Assembly (NCBI GenBank): GCA_028829895.1
Contig: CM054183.1
Span: 15,347,975 to 15,411,974, forward strand
From: Sinotaia quadrata
Lineage: Eukaryota > Mollusca > Gastropoda > Architaenioglossa > Viviparidae
Length of the DNA: 64,000 nucleotides
Direction of reading: 5' to 3'
Part shown: piece by piece, positions 41,701-52,800 of the stretch
Layout: every line of letters starts with the position of its first letter
Numbering within the stretch: position 1 is the stretch's first letter
The notes under the pieces: generated by a model
The model's database searches: none
The model's input: only the letters and a program-made list of their open reading frames with translations
Told to the model about the DNA's origin: nothing
Translations under genes and position numbers: made by a program

Positions 41701-44700
41701 CTCTATATTGTATCAATCTATCTCCCCTCTCTTTAAATCTCTCTCTCAATTTGTATATTTTCTCTCTCTATATATATTTTTTTTTTTTTATTCTCTGCCC
41801 ACAGTGAACCTTGCCCTACCACAGGTCAACTTGTGTGTTGACCCTAAGTTAAACCCACCTTCTGACCTTCAAGCCAAGTTGCTACGACAGGTTGTCCTGA
41901 CTGGATTAGCAGACCATGTGGCAAGGTCATTGTTTGTGATTTAATATTTGCTATTTCTTGAAAAGTTTGCTCTAAAATGTCTAAAAATGTGAATTGTTTA
42001 TTGGATGAATTTGATGGATAGAATATGACTTGAATTAAAAATGGTAGAAACTTAACCCCTTTAATGCCAAGATTTTAACTTTCAAATAATTATCTAAGTG
42101 AAATATCAGCAAAATAACATTGATGCCTCCACATCACTTGTTATCAGTGATCTAAGCCTTTGTTACTTATTGTCAGTGATCTAAACCTTTATTACTTGTT
42201 ATCAGTGATCTCAGCCTTTGATACTTGTTATCAGTGATCTCAGCCTTTGTTACTTATTGTCAGTGATCTCAGCCTTTGTTACTTATTGTCAGTGATCTCA
42301 GCCTTTGTTACTTATTATCAGTGATCTCAGCCTTTGTGACTTATTGTCAATGATCTCAACCTTTGTTACTTATTATCAGTGATCTCAGCCTTTGATACTT
42401 GTTATCAGTGGTCTCAGCCTTTGTTACTTATTGTCAGTGATCTCAGCCTTTGTTACTTATTGTCAGTGATCTCAACCTTTGATACTTGTTATCAGTGATC
42501 TCAGCCTTTGTTACTTTATTGTCAGTGATCTCAACCTTTGTTACTTGTTATCAGTGATCTAAGCCTTTGTTACTTGTTATCAGTGATCTCAGCCTTTGAT
42601 ACTTGTTATCAGTGATCTCAGCCTTTGTTACTTATTATCAGTGATCTCAGCCTTTGTTACTTATTGTCAGTGATCTCAGTCTTTGTTACTTATTGTCAGT
42701 GATCTCAGCCTTTAATACTTGTTATCAGTGATCTCAGCCTTTGTTAATTTGTGGCAGTGGAATGTTTTGTACAGCCATTTACTCTTATGTCATATTTTTC
42801 TCATTTTTAATTTTTTAGCAGGCACATTTTCACAACACATATTTTTACATACATATATAGAGATTATGTTTTTGGTTAATCATCCCAGTTAACATGACCT
42901 TGGATAATAGCAAGTCTAATGTAGGCATGCCTATGTAGAGAGACCTTTGAATGAATGACTGATATCGGTGTGGCAGGTTGATACCAGATCCACCCCCAGG
43001 AACTGAAGATGCCTCACCAAAGCCCAAGCATTCCTACCAGGTACTTACAGTCAAGGGGGAGAAAGTCTTTGTGAGAAAGTTGCAAAACTTGCAGTAAATT
43101 TTATACCTAACATATTTGCCAGGAAGCTAAAGGGATTTGGTTTACACAGAATTGGCCGTGAACAAATAAATACTGTTGTCCTGATTGATGTTTAGTATTT
43201 ATTTGTTCATGGCCATGTAAACAAAGTTACACTACTCCAAAACACTTGGATCTTTCTGCTTTCATTTAGTTTGTTTATGAAATTGTCAGAAATAGTGTTT
43301 CTTATTATTTTGTGCATTATTTTTAAGAAGTTGTGATTAAAATATAGTATTAGTAAATTACTAATAAAAACAGCTGGAAAAAATAACATACTCAACCTAC
43401 TCAGAATTTGATTATTGCTTTCCATTTGTGTGCCCTGCTGATTTAGTGTCTGGAACTTGAGGAGCCAGTCTTCATTCATCCAACATCAGCACTTTATAAG
43501 AAAGATAAAGAATTTGTTGTTTATCAGACCATCCATGAAACCTCACGGCCTTACATGAAAGGTGGGCAGAATGTGAGAATAGTTATATCATGTGAATGAG
43601 AGAGTGGCTAAAATTAGCATAGAAGAATGTGACTAAGTAATTTAATTATTGTTTGTGGACAAGAGAGTGATTAAAATTAGTATAGAAAAGAGTGATTAAA
43701 GTAAGTTAACAGAAAATGATTGAATTTTGATTAAACAGAAGTAAATTTAAAATGAGCAAAAAGGAGATTTGATAGTACTGTTACGGAAGAAGAAATTGTA
43801 TATGCCTAGCTTTCAAAGAAGGATCCATTTGTTTGCCTTAAATTGAATAAGTCCAATATTGAGTGTACTGATAATTTTTCAAATAAATATAACCACAAGT
43901 GAATCCATATACACAAAGTCAGATACCAAAAACAGTGTCACTGTGAAGGTGGATTTTACATTATAGATTGACAGTGGATATGTCTGTGTGTGTGGTTGCT
44001 GGTCTGTCTAGATATTTTGAACTTAACATCTGTTCATTCAAGTTACATGGAAAAAAGGCAAATTTAAATTTAAATCCTGTAAACTTGTAAACAGTAAATA
44101 GGCAAAGCTGTAGCAGAGATATTAGTAAAATTATCATTTTCACTGATAGCATTTTTAATAAATTGATGTAAAATAAAAAATAGAATTCATGGTATTCTGG
44201 GTAAATACCATGAATGTGTAAATTATTTTGTAAAATAAATAAGCTAATCTCTTTAAATAAAATATATTGCTAGTGATTATTTTGGTACACTAAAATAACA
44301 ATTATTTTGCTTTACAGCTGAAACAATATTTCTTATATGAATGATTATAAGTAATTAATATATTTGTAAAATTTTCTTCTGTTGTACACTAAAAATTGTG
44401 ACAGTGAAAAAGTAGAGATTATAATGTAGGTATAAAAACAAATAAGTGATTTTATGTATTCCAAAGTTTATGAAAGTTCAAGAAGGGTAAAAATATATCT
44501 GGCTGGTTGCCTTTCTGCATGTTTCCAGACAGACTGACTGAGATGACAAAATATTGTAAAACAAAAGCTTCCCTTTATGTCCCCCCCCAACTCCAGGTGT
44601 TGTAGCAGTAGAGACAGAGTGGTTGCCCTTGCTCGTTCCATGCCACTGTACATTCTCTAAGACATTGGATGACCCACCACCATCATGGAATGCAGAAAAG

Positions 44701-47175
44701 GGGCAAGTCATGTGTTACAGAACAAGTACATTTGGTGAGTACCTGACATACTTGTTCCATTTTTACATTTTAAACTGAGTCCTTCAGTGTTTAGAGAGAT
44801 TTTAATTGGGACATATTTTAGCAACTTCTGTTTTAATTTGATAGTCAAAGTTATCTCATTTCATCAAAGTTATTGAAGTACTGAAATAAGTAATTTGTTC
44901 AGTCTACAACCTGACGGTACTAGAAGTCTTGTGGAAATCCTTTGGAAAGGTTACTGCATTGATTTGTCTCAGAGGTCTGCATTAGTGACATAAGAACTGT
45001 CTGATGACTGGTAAATTCTTTTTTTTTTTCGGTATGGATCACCAAGTGCCAGGTATCATGAAACAAGTCAGAAACAGATAATATATTTTATAGAGTACAA
45101 TAATCCCATGCCAGCTGCAGTTATATTCAACCATGCAATTTAAGTAAATATTTATTTTACTCATTGACTATCAGTTTGCCAAACATAGTATAAATAACTA
45201 GTTTTTTTCCCATTATTTATTTGGAAATCTGGCTTGCTGGCACCATCCACACCATCCACATCTACATGCACCACCCACTCATGCCACACACACACACTTA
45301 TCACACACACAACAACCTTTATTTTGCTTTACTTAATAACATATCAGTTAATTCTAATTCTGTTTTTTAAGAGTAATAAGCACTTCCTAATTAATTCTCC
45401 GATAGTTCTCTTTTAAAAATATCTATTTTAAAACTCAATTACATAAACATAATTTTTTTTTTAAATCACTTATCAGACTTTTGTTTTTATTTCAGGTCGA
45501 TGTGCTTGGCAAATGCCAGCAGTCTGTGTAGACTTTCCACCCGGACTTGACAAGTTCAAATGGTTTGCACGTTTCCTTTTGGAGGGGTTGGTGGTGTCTT
45601 CCTTAGCCAAGTATACCTCTCAGCTTCTGTCTCTCCCTGCAACAATGGTGAAGTCATGGGCCAGGTATGTGATGTTTTTATTGTGGAAGATTGCTGTGTT
45701 GACAATAAAGTTATCAACAAGTATATATCCATATTGTTTTTTTTTAAATTGTTTTTAGTTTTACTGCATTGTAATTTTTTTTGTTAGAAGGATTTTTTTC
45801 CAAAAAGTTGGGAATATTGCAAGCACTGAGTAGTGCATTGAATTTTAAAACTAGACATTAGAAACCTTAATTTTGTTATTTGATTTTTATTTTGCCATGC
45901 ACTTTATAAAAACCTGATAAACATATATTCAATATATCTGCTAGATTGACAGGGACTACAAACATCTTCAATATAACTCACACTTAAGTAAAAGTAAGTT
46001 GATAAACCATATTTTTGGGGGGAGATGGTATTCTTTAGTAGTGTAGCACAGTTGCAGTCAGGATGATCGAATGCCATTCACTCTAGATGGATATTCAATA
46101 AATCTGAGTTTTGATATTGTACTCTGTGTGTGTGTGTTACCAGTATGCTCAGTGTAATTCTGTTGATGTCTCTATATCTGTGCTGTTCAGTCATCTATCT
46201 GTACATCTGTCTAGGCTGCAGCCCAGGACAGAAATTTTGCTAAAAGCTCTGGCCTCAAGGGGAGTTGACTCTCGCAAAGTTCTGTTAGAAGCATGGGAAA
46301 AGGATCCCAAATGTAAGTTTAGCAACACAAGTGTAAATAAATTTAATTTTAATCTATCAAATATATCTCCTAGTGTGAAATTGTGTGTGGTGGTATAATG
46401 GTGGTGTTCTTCATAGTTCTTGAATGCAAAATTAAATTTAATGAAATTAGAAAACATTATGCTGCTATTTGAAGTGGACGCATTAATTTCAGTTGGAGAG
46501 AATTTTTGGGGCATTAATTTCACTTAGAAAGAATATTTATTCACTTTCACTCCTACACCAGTCTTCTTCATTCTTTGAATTTGTCTGAAGAAGTACTAGT
46601 GATCTTTCTATTTTTAGACACTAGGTTCCAATTTGTTTTATACTTTTGAAACCTCTTTGTTATGTTTAGATATTTAAAACCATTTGTAAACATATGGCTG
46701 AATTTGTTTCAAAATTTAGACCTGATTTTGTGTGTACTTGTAATTTTTAATTAGATATACTTATAATTTTAAATGTATATTATTTATGTATGGACAGTTA
46801 TGTTGAAACCTTGTTTTAGTGTGTATATATAGCTAAAATGATACGAGGCCTCCAAAGCTGTTTTTATTATTACTAGTTTATAGAGATGTGTTTAAACTAG
46901 GTGTTTGTAGATTTTGAGACTAGTTTCATATGTATAGCTAGGTATATTTAAACCTTAAACCAGTTTTGTGTGTTTAGCCAGGTATGTTTAGACTGGACTT
47001 GATTTGTGTTTATAGCTCGGTAGACCAATTTTATGCGTATAGTTAGATATGTTTAGAACTTTAGGTTTTTTAACTCTTTCTATTGACAGACTTACTGTCT
47101 GCATACCTTCAGTGGCTCCCAGAGTCTCTTCATTGGGAAGTAACTGATGCCTGGCCTCCAGTTGGCACCACATAA
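21732..47175 (+). CDS. DHX37: DHX37, DEAH-box RNA helicase of the SSU processome (complete coding region, 29 exons)
   Basis: Nucleolar DEAH/RHA helicase, orthologue of yeast Dhr1/Ecm16, which displaces U3 snoRNA from pre-18S rRNA during small-subunit maturation. Exons: 21732-21806, 22719-22901, 23629-23729, 24287-24665, 25230-25378, 25626-25718, 26253-26349, 26938-27051, 29345-29446, 29918-30001, 30957-31077, 32023-32116, 32334-32436, 33711-33803, 33949-34056, 35720-35844, 36899-36995, 37741-37806, 38283-38361, 39385-39572, 40004-40066, 40849-41005, 41805-41925, 42977-43040, 43447-43561, 44597-44734, 45496-45664, 46215-46312, 47090-47175. They join in phase to 3,462 nt (1,153 aa plus TAA); human DHX37 is about 1,157 aa. 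The start MGRKRHNW lies in ACCATGG, a strong Kozak context. The ending [17 protein letters not shown] resembles the human C-terminus. All borders are GT..AG; donors of exons 10 and 23 (GTCATT) and 24 (GTACTT) are weak. Confidence 0.97.
21807..24286 (+). other. DHX37 introns 1-3
   Basis: Introns 21807-22718, 22902-23628 and 23730-24286 are AT-rich with poly-T runs (around 22170-22195 and 23900). No repeat array or RNA gene recognised. Confidence 0.65.
24666..26937 (+). other. DHX37 introns 4-7
   Basis: Introns 24666-25229, 25379-25625, 25719-26252 and 26350-26937 are AT-rich. Nothing recognised. Confidence 0.65.
27294..27430. repeat. Dispersed repeat family 2, copy 2
   Basis: Colinear with 9264-9425 in VPS53 intron 8, in the same plus-strand orientation (see that entry for shared blocks). 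Confidence 0.65.
28515..28890. repeat. Dispersed repeat family 1, copy A
   Basis: About 375 bp, colinear with 57412-57795. Shared exact blocks include TTTAGTAAGAAGTTTTCC, ATATTGTGTGACGGTAAATG, TCTGGAGAATTA and a run of just over 30 identical bases containing CACTTGTAATTAGTTATGG. Flanks differ, consistent with an interspersed element. No protein coding; no terminal inverted repeats were seen. Confidence 0.8.
29704..29758. repeat. (CT)n microsatellite
   Basis: About 27 uninterrupted CT units in DHX37 intron 9. Confidence 0.97.
30002..32022 (+). other. DHX37 introns 10 and 11
   Basis: Introns 30002-30956 and 31078-32022 are AT-rich. No array or element recognised. Confidence 0.6.
32437..33710 (+). 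other. DHX37 intron 13
   Basis: Intron of ordinary AT content. A small duplicated phrase (GTCAACCTGTA at 33247 and 33266) is seen, with no recognised element. Confidence 0.6.
34745..35215. repeat. Degenerate minisatellite, about 38-40 bp unit
   Basis: Repeated text of the form CCAGAAACAGAAAGATAATT followed by AACTCTCTCACTG, about 11-12 diverged units. The same unit reappears in the next intron at 36325-36450. Confidence 0.85.
35500..35580 (+). mobile_element. Possible tRNA-derived SINE fragment
   Basis: GAGCTGGGTGATTGAGAAG resembles a Pol III A box, and GGTGTTTGAGCCCC about 40 nt later resembles a B box, as in tRNA-headed SINEs. No SINE tail or target-site duplication was identified. Confidence 0.3.
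35845..36898 (+). other. DHX37 intron 16
   Basis: Contains a direct duplication (36208-36320 and 36462-36590) flanking a short version of the intron 15 minisatellite (36325-36450). Confidence 0.7.
36208..36590. repeat. Direct duplication of about 115 bp flanking a minisatellite
   Basis: AAAATATAAGCATTATAA, CTTGAACTTATTTTTGAG and AATATTTGTAATTTCTTTAA occur in the same order in two blocks about 254 bp apart, each ending in a CCACCACC-rich patch. Between them lie about three units of the AGATAATTAAC minisatellite. Confidence 0.8.
36996..37740 (+). other. DHX37 intron 17
   Basis: Holds a CCTT-rich pyrimidine tract (37393-37445) and a (GA)n tract (37669-37693) about 50 nt upstream of the exon 18 acceptor. 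Confidence 0.8.
38362..39384 (+). other. DHX37 intron 19
   Basis: AT-rich intron with a few ATGATG/TGATGT words but no convincing box C/D pair. Nothing else recognised. Confidence 0.55.
40425..40846 (+). repeat. AG-free pyrimidine-rich minisatellite before DHX37 exon 22
   Basis: Units of about 28-33 bp of the form CTTTCTAATGTTCACC + ATCTGTTTTCTTCTT, roughly 14 copies, running directly into the real acceptor TTCTTCTAG at 40841-40848. Each unit has a branch-site-like CTAAC/CTAAT and a pyrimidine run. Confidence 0.92.
41006..41804 (+). other. DHX37 intron 22
   Basis: The 3' half (41480-41800) is strongly pyrimidine-rich, with many TCTCTC/CTTTCT words up to the acceptor at 41803-41804. No unit structure is clear. 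The hydrophobic open frames here are artefacts of this composition. Confidence 0.75.
42122..42755. repeat. 29-bp minisatellite, about 22 units
   Basis: The unit is AGTGATCTCAGCCTTTGTTA + CTTATTGTC, with two common variants: TATTGTC versus TGTTATC, and GTTACTT versus GATACTT. Variants are interleaved, indicating unequal exchange. In DHX37 intron 23. Confidence 0.97.
43154..43214 (+). ncRNA. Hairpin with 21-bp stem in DHX37 intron 24 (possible small-RNA precursor or MITE core)
   Basis: The left arm 43154-43174 starts GGCCGTGAAC and the right arm 43194-43214 ends GTTCATGGCC. All 21 positions pair, one as G-U in RNA, around a 19-nt loop. TTTACA (43141-43146) and TGTAAA (43216-43221) extend the helix beyond an internal bulge. 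Only the structure is seen; a small RNA product is conjecture, and a miniature inverted-repeat element is the main alternative. Confidence 0.35.
43562..46214 (+). other. DHX37 introns 25-27
   Basis: Introns 43562-44596, 44735-45495 and 45665-46214 are AT-rich. A CA-rich patch lies at 45280-45312 and short GT runs near 46122-46136. No element recognised. Confidence 0.6.
46313..47089 (+). other. DHX37 intron 28
   Basis: From about 46660 to 47060 there are loose repeats of TATAGCTAGGTATGTTTAGA-like text separated by about 35-60 nt, an old decayed tandem array. Confidence 0.55.
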
Positions 47176-47679
47176 GTGATTTTATTTTTTTTACCCTACC
47201 CAGATCAAGAAACTAAGCAAAGGAGCTTACCATATGTGTTCTTGTTCTTGTTATGAACGATTTGAGAGAAGCATTCATACACATAGGCAGTAACAAAATT
47301 CCTGCTAGATTGCTTTTTTCTTAGTCAAGTTTTGTTATTTTATGCATTGTGGTAACAAACAATGATTTGAGAGGGTTGACCATGCCGAAGTTTAATATGT
47401 ATACTGGTGAGAAGGAAAAGAGGGTGTGTGTGTTCTGTTAACCTGTTTGTTCTTTTGGTTTGTATGTTGTGCGCAACAGGCCTAATTCTGGTACCAGATA
47501 CGTTTTCATGTCAGGCACACTATTTATTGCCAGTCACTTTGTGTCATGATAAATGTCTATAGGCATCAAACGGAGATGCATCCGTCTGTCATAAGGAAAT
47601 TGTGTACATATACACTGGACTGGAGAAAGATGGTGTTCTGTACAAGTCATTGAGCAGATGTACCCAAGATATTCAAAGT

Positions 47680-48003
47680 GTATGGATGTTCTTGGGCTTC
47701 AGTAATTGTATGAACTTACTTATGGATGTTCTTGGGCTTCAGTAATTGTATGAACTTACTTATGGATGTTCTTGGGCTTCAGTAATTGTATGAACTTACT
47801 TATGGATGTTTTTGGGCTTCAGTAATTGTATGAACTTACTTATGGATGTTCTTGAGCTTCAGTAATTGTATGAACTTACTTATGGATGTTCTTGGGCTTC
47901 AGTAATTGTATGAACGTACTTATGGATGTTCTTGGGCTTCAGTAATTGTATGAACGTACTTATGGATGTTCTTGGGCTTGAGTAATTGTATGAACGTGCT
48001 TAT
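47680..48003. repeat. 40-bp minisatellite, 8 units
   Basis: The unit is TATGGATGTTCTTGGGCTTC + AGTAATTGTATGAACTTACT. The eight units are almost identical. The last three share the changed base GAACGT, showing local homogenisation. Probably inside the DHX37 3' UTR. Confidence 0.97.
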
Positions 48004-48095
48004 GAGTGTCTTTTAGTGCCTTGAAGAAATGTATAAATATGCAAAGGCCATGAAATATAGTGTAGATACACCCCACTCGAGCCTTGAAAAGGAAA

Positions 48096-48122
48096 AATAA
48101 AATTTATTTAAAGAAAAATAAA
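48096..48122 (+). promoter_or_regulatory. Candidate DHX37 poly(A) signals
   Basis: Two AATAAA hexamers at 48096-48101 and 48117-48122, about 920-950 nt after the stop codon. The choice among AT-rich alternatives is uncertain. Confidence 0.4.
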
Positions 48123-48189
48123 GATTTTAAACAAATATGTGGATGTAATAAGAATGTGAATGTTGTCAGGTGTTACAAAGCGAAAGGAT

Positions 48190-48530
48190 GTTGTCAGACC
48201 CTAGCAAAGTTGAGGATTTACTCAGGCTCAAAGAAGTATGTACTGAGACCCTAAAAGTGGTGAGGAAAGAGGTGTGGATGTACTCTGGCCCTAAAAGAGG
48301 TGTAGATGTACTTGGACCCTAAAAGAGGCGAGGATGTACTCTGGCCCTAAATGAGATGTAGATGTACTTGGACCCTAAAAGAGATGTGGATGTACTCAGA
48401 TCCTAAAAGAGATGTGGATGTACTTGGACCCTAAAAGAGGCGAGGATGTACTCTGACCCTAAAAGAGGCGAGGATGAACTTGGACCCTAAAAGAGGTGTG
48501 GGTGTACTCCAGATTGAAAAAGTGTGTGGA
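48190..48530. repeat. 28-bp minisatellite, about 11-12 units
   Basis: The unit is GGATGTACTCTG(A/G)CCCTAAA + AGAGGCGA, with a variant GTACTTGGACCC; the two forms alternate irregularly. Starts about 190 nt after the 40-bp array. Confidence 0.92.
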
Positions 48531-49716
48531 TGTGCTTAGGCTGGAAAATTACTGTTGTAAATGTACTTTAGTCTTGAAGTGGTGTGACAGTTTTGTATGA
48601 ATCCAATAATTTTTCTAATGGCACTGAAGCATTGGTTGTACTCAGAATATAAAAAATAGTGAGGATCTGCTGTGCTATAAAACTAAAACTTGTTTAAAAC
48701 GACTGTAAATGCTGGTACACATTTTATGAGAATTGTGTATAAATATATTTATGGCTTTAATGTTCAATACAAGTATTTGGAGGACTTTGCTATTAAAAAG
48801 TGTGTTGCTACTTATCTTGAACAGATGATTATTTATTTTATTTATACTGATCTTTGCCCATGATACAGAAAAGTAAATAAATGTTAAATTAATAACATTA
48901 CAAACTTGTTACAATTTTTAATTCACATGGTTTGCATGTTCCACGTCAGACTTAACTAATATGCTTTTGTCTGGAAAATTTTCTTTTTCAAAACTGCACA
49001 AGTTCTGTTATGTTGATGATATTTGAGGAGGAGACAGAAGACAATAATAACACACAGGCCTTTTTCTATTAAAATAAATTTTAATTCACAAAACAATTTA
49101 AAATTCAACTGAACTAAGTACTTTTCATGAAAAACAACGTTATTTACAAAGCAGTTTAAAAATAAATGAATATAACAAGTAAGTATCTACATGCATTGTA
49201 AAGAAAACAACTGATTGAGTTCCCAGATTCTGCAAGATTTAAAATCGTGAGATTAATGATAGTCGTTTACACAGATCTCTGACCAGTCAGAAAATCAGGT
49301 GTAAATAAGACAATCCAAAGTGTGTAACTCAATGTTTTTGGAACACCAAATATGGGGGCCATTTCTATATCATTTTAAACATAAGAACTTGAGAAAGGAA
49401 TGCAAGTTAAGCAATGTGGTCAGTGAGTTCACAATGCTGTGAAAATAAAGCAGTATAAATTGTTGCACAGGTTTCCTTTAGTTTTAGTATTAATGTATTA
49501 TTAATTTTTATTCAAAGACTACTTTTAACATTAATTACCCTCGCTCACTTTGTTGGAGTAAAGTTCTGAATGCTACAATAATCATTTCATGTATTCAAGT
49601 CGATATTATGCAGCTGTCAGTAAAAGAACAGATCTTTGGCAATTGCACTGAAAAGCCCATTAAACCGAGCTACCCTTTGAAACACTGAAAGTCATTAAAT
49701 CCAGAATTAATTGTAC

Positions 49717-49722
49717 TTTATT
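49717..49722 (-). promoter_or_regulatory. Candidate poly(A) signal of the FAD oxidase gene
   Basis: TTTATT on the plus strand (AATAAA on the minus strand), about 95 nt past the stop codon at 49816-49818. Other hexamers exist farther away (for example near 49506). Confidence 0.4.
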
Positions 49723-49815
49723 GAACAGTTCAAGAGGTATAAAGTATCCATAAATGTGTCACAACGAATGACACTAGCTTCATTAGATCCAGAAATAAAC
49801 TTTAATTTAAGACTT

Positions 49816-52800
49816 CTAAAACATCTGTGGACAGACTGGATCAGTGCTCCGGCCAAAAATCTGCAGCAGATAGGAATTCATGAATATGTCACAAGGATCG
49901 ACACCGGCTTTTCTGCGCATGCGTGTGAACTCTTGGATAAGGTTGCCGTAGACTTCTTTGATGTGGTCAATGATGCCAGGAATATTATCGTGGCGCTTTC
50001 CCCAGTGAGGTCGTACCTTTTGGTTGCGGAAATGTTCATGAAACTGCAATGTAAATTATAAAGTTCAATCTTTATATTTGGCAGATGTTTTCAAGCATCA
50101 ATTTTTATTGTTGTAACTTACTAAACAAAACTTTTACCTGTCAGCAGAAAGGTGCTTTGATAAAATTTTTAATCTGCCGATTATTCAGTCTTTCTATGAA
50201 AAAGTAAATAGCCGGAATACACATACCATAATAAATCCTATTGCTTAACAGAGTTTGCACATACCAGATTTTTAATATTCTTTTGAAAGTAACTAACCAA
50301 ATCAAAAGTTTCATATTCATGCAGAGATAAAACATGTAGTTAGTAGTTGTATCCGACTAGTCTTTGCAGCACTATGCTACATGTAACTCGAAGCAAGCAT
50401 GCAGACATTTGTTATGCTCTGTGGATGTGCATACATTTTGTGTATGCTCTGTGGATATGCATATATCTTGTGTATGCTCTGTGGATGTATACATCTTGTG
50501 TACGCTCTATGGATGTGCATACATTTTGTGTATGCTCTGTGGATATGCATACATTTTGTGGATGTATACATCTTGTGTACGCTCTATGGATATGCATACA
50601 TTTTGTATATGCTCTGTGGATATGCATACATCTCACTTCAGAGAGGTAAATACCCAGCATCTTAATGAATTCAGGCCAAGTTAATAGGCAGCAAATCTAA
50701 CGATAACTAAGCAGCGACCACAAAATTACGACACAGCACTGCCATCAGCAATAGCACGTACTGTGCCTACCTGTGAAGACTACATTCAACAAAAGAACAA
50801 TCAATAGTTCTAGTCCTTACCTCACGAGCCGCGGGGTAAAAGCCCTCTTGTGCGGGCGGAGCTAAGAAGTCAATGACAAGTGTTCGATTAGAATCGTCCG
50901 GCATTTGAATGTTACTGTTTCCTGGGCACAGGAGGCAGTCGCTGTTGTGGAAAAAGCGAGGAAGTAGCGCGTTCAGTGGGGTACTGTTGTTGGTGAAGAT
51001 CTGACTTTGTGCCCTGTTCACCATGAACTGTGGACACAAAGTTATTGATCAATATAATTCTAACATCTCATTACAATTATTGATTTGCTTGTTGGTTATA
51101 TAAACCCCTTCCATTTTCATGGACACATTAGGGGGGATAACTGGTAGATATATTCCAAGAGAGGTAGCGTCTTCAGATTCTTCGCCTCCCCCAGGATTAA
51201 TTCTCTTTCATTATTCCATTCTGATAAAACTATTAGCATATTAAGTAAATGTATGTATTAAAGGGAAATAAATGTCCTGTTTTAAAGTACACAACTGAGG
51301 GGGACTAATTATTTCAAATCTGAAACAATTTAGTTCTCAGTGATCTTGTTAAAGTTTTGCAGAGAGAGTCTGTGTAAACGAATAAATTTAACACGGAGAA
51401 GATTTAGCCACATGTTAGTTCATTACTTCCAGTACTCGGAATAACTGACAATAACAACAACAAAAACTATGGGATTGGTGACCTATGTCATTATTACTTC
51501 CCCCTTTTCTATTTTTAGCAAAGCCTTGGTCTTGGAAACAACCTTCCGCAACTTTAGGTCGCTTCAAACTCATACCGTCATGGAGCAAAACTTGATAGGT
51601 AAATATGATACGGACACATACAAGCACACACACACACACAGTATTTGCCAAAACATTCATACCTGAAGTGCCTCGGCTGCGCGGTTGAAGCTGTTGTCAA
51701 TGTTGAGCATGAAAGCGGCTGATGTTTCCGTGCCCCATCTTGGAGGGAGGATGACGGGAAATGCATTGACAAGGTAGTGATAGCCTGGTGATGGCAACTT
51801 GCGGGCTATGTCCAGCGCGCCCTGTCACGTGATAAAACAAATCTCTCATTACAAAACTAACTGAACAATATCAGTACTGAGCATAATTTTCATAAACTTC
51901 ATAAAGATACAGAGCCAACTAGCAACAAATCAAGCGTACTTATCTGCGTCATTAACTTTTTATTTTGCCCGCCAACTTTAGACAAAACTGTCTCGTGGTC
52001 TGTGACAGGGAAGGTACATGACAGGTTCAAAATTGTCTTCTATTAATGATACAGCTAGGAATTTTACAGCTATAGTTTTGTTGCGTTTAAGAGATGGGTT
52101 AACACTATATACGGGGTTGTAGATATGTATTTTTCTGCCCTTATATCAGAGCCTGAACGAATGAAAACTCTCCCCTCTCCCGATTGAATTATATGATTTG
52201 TCAAAACTCACTCCACAGAAATGTTTGCAGGTGATCCTCACCTTGGATCAGACTTGGCCAGAAAGTAAATAGATCTATTTTTCGTTGTTACGCATAGGAT
52301 CAAAGCGGTTTAGTCCAGTATCAGCAAATGCTCATGATTGGAGAATGTCTCTAACTAATTATCCAATCAAAAAAATCGTACAACCAGACCCAGTGATGAC
52401 AACAAGGAAAAATTCATTTTACCCCAGCGGAAACAACTTTCCGACCTCAAAGAACATGTGACCCTTTTTGTTCGCGGTGCAACACATCTAAGGAAGTTAA
52501 TGACACAGATTGTCTGACATTTTGTTCGAGGTGACAACACACTAAACAAGTTAATGACATATCATGTGACCTTTGTTCGCGGTGGCAACAATGCAAGTTA
52601 ATGACAGATTACTGAATCTTTGGTGGCGTTCTGATTGGCAAAAGTCCCGGATGAAAAGTTCAACTAGTTACGCGTCTATAGAGATGTTGTGTTTTCAGTT
52701 GATGGTTGTTTGTTTTTCTTCTTCTTCTCCAACTAACCTACGTTTGCATTTTCCCCCCTCTCTTACTTTTCTCAAGATACATCTTTTTCCTCAGCATAAA

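Larger units (their letters stand above)
37741..47175 (+). other. DHX37: DHX37 exons 18-29: winged-helix, HA2/ratchet, OB-fold and C-terminal region
   Basis: Family landmarks are [82 protein letters not shown], and the end [10 protein letters not shown]. The order matches HA2, OB-fold (DUF1605) and the DHX37-specific C-terminal region. A short variable linker ([21 protein letters not shown] region, exon 24) separates the ratchet and OB parts. Confidence 0.88.
47176..49815. other. DHX37 3' UTR and convergent intergenic region
   Basis: DHX37 and the oxidase gene end toward each other here. It holds a 40-bp array (47680-48003), a 28-bp array (48190-48530) and candidate poly(A) signals for both genes. 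The stretch 48560-49700 is AT-rich with nothing recognised. Confidence 0.75.

Noticed and set aside
41480..41807. Hydrophobic open frames suggesting membrane segments
   Set aside because: They arise from the pyrimidine-rich sequence before the DHX37 exon 23 acceptor.
42122..42755. CRISPR-like regularly repeated units
   Set aside because: Repeats are directly adjacent with no unique spacers, inside an intron of a eukaryotic gene; the same holds for the other arrays.
50347..50684. Met/Cys/His-rich open frames over the 30-bp array
   Set aside because: At least four overlapping frames on both strands are open for the same reason, the in-frame period.
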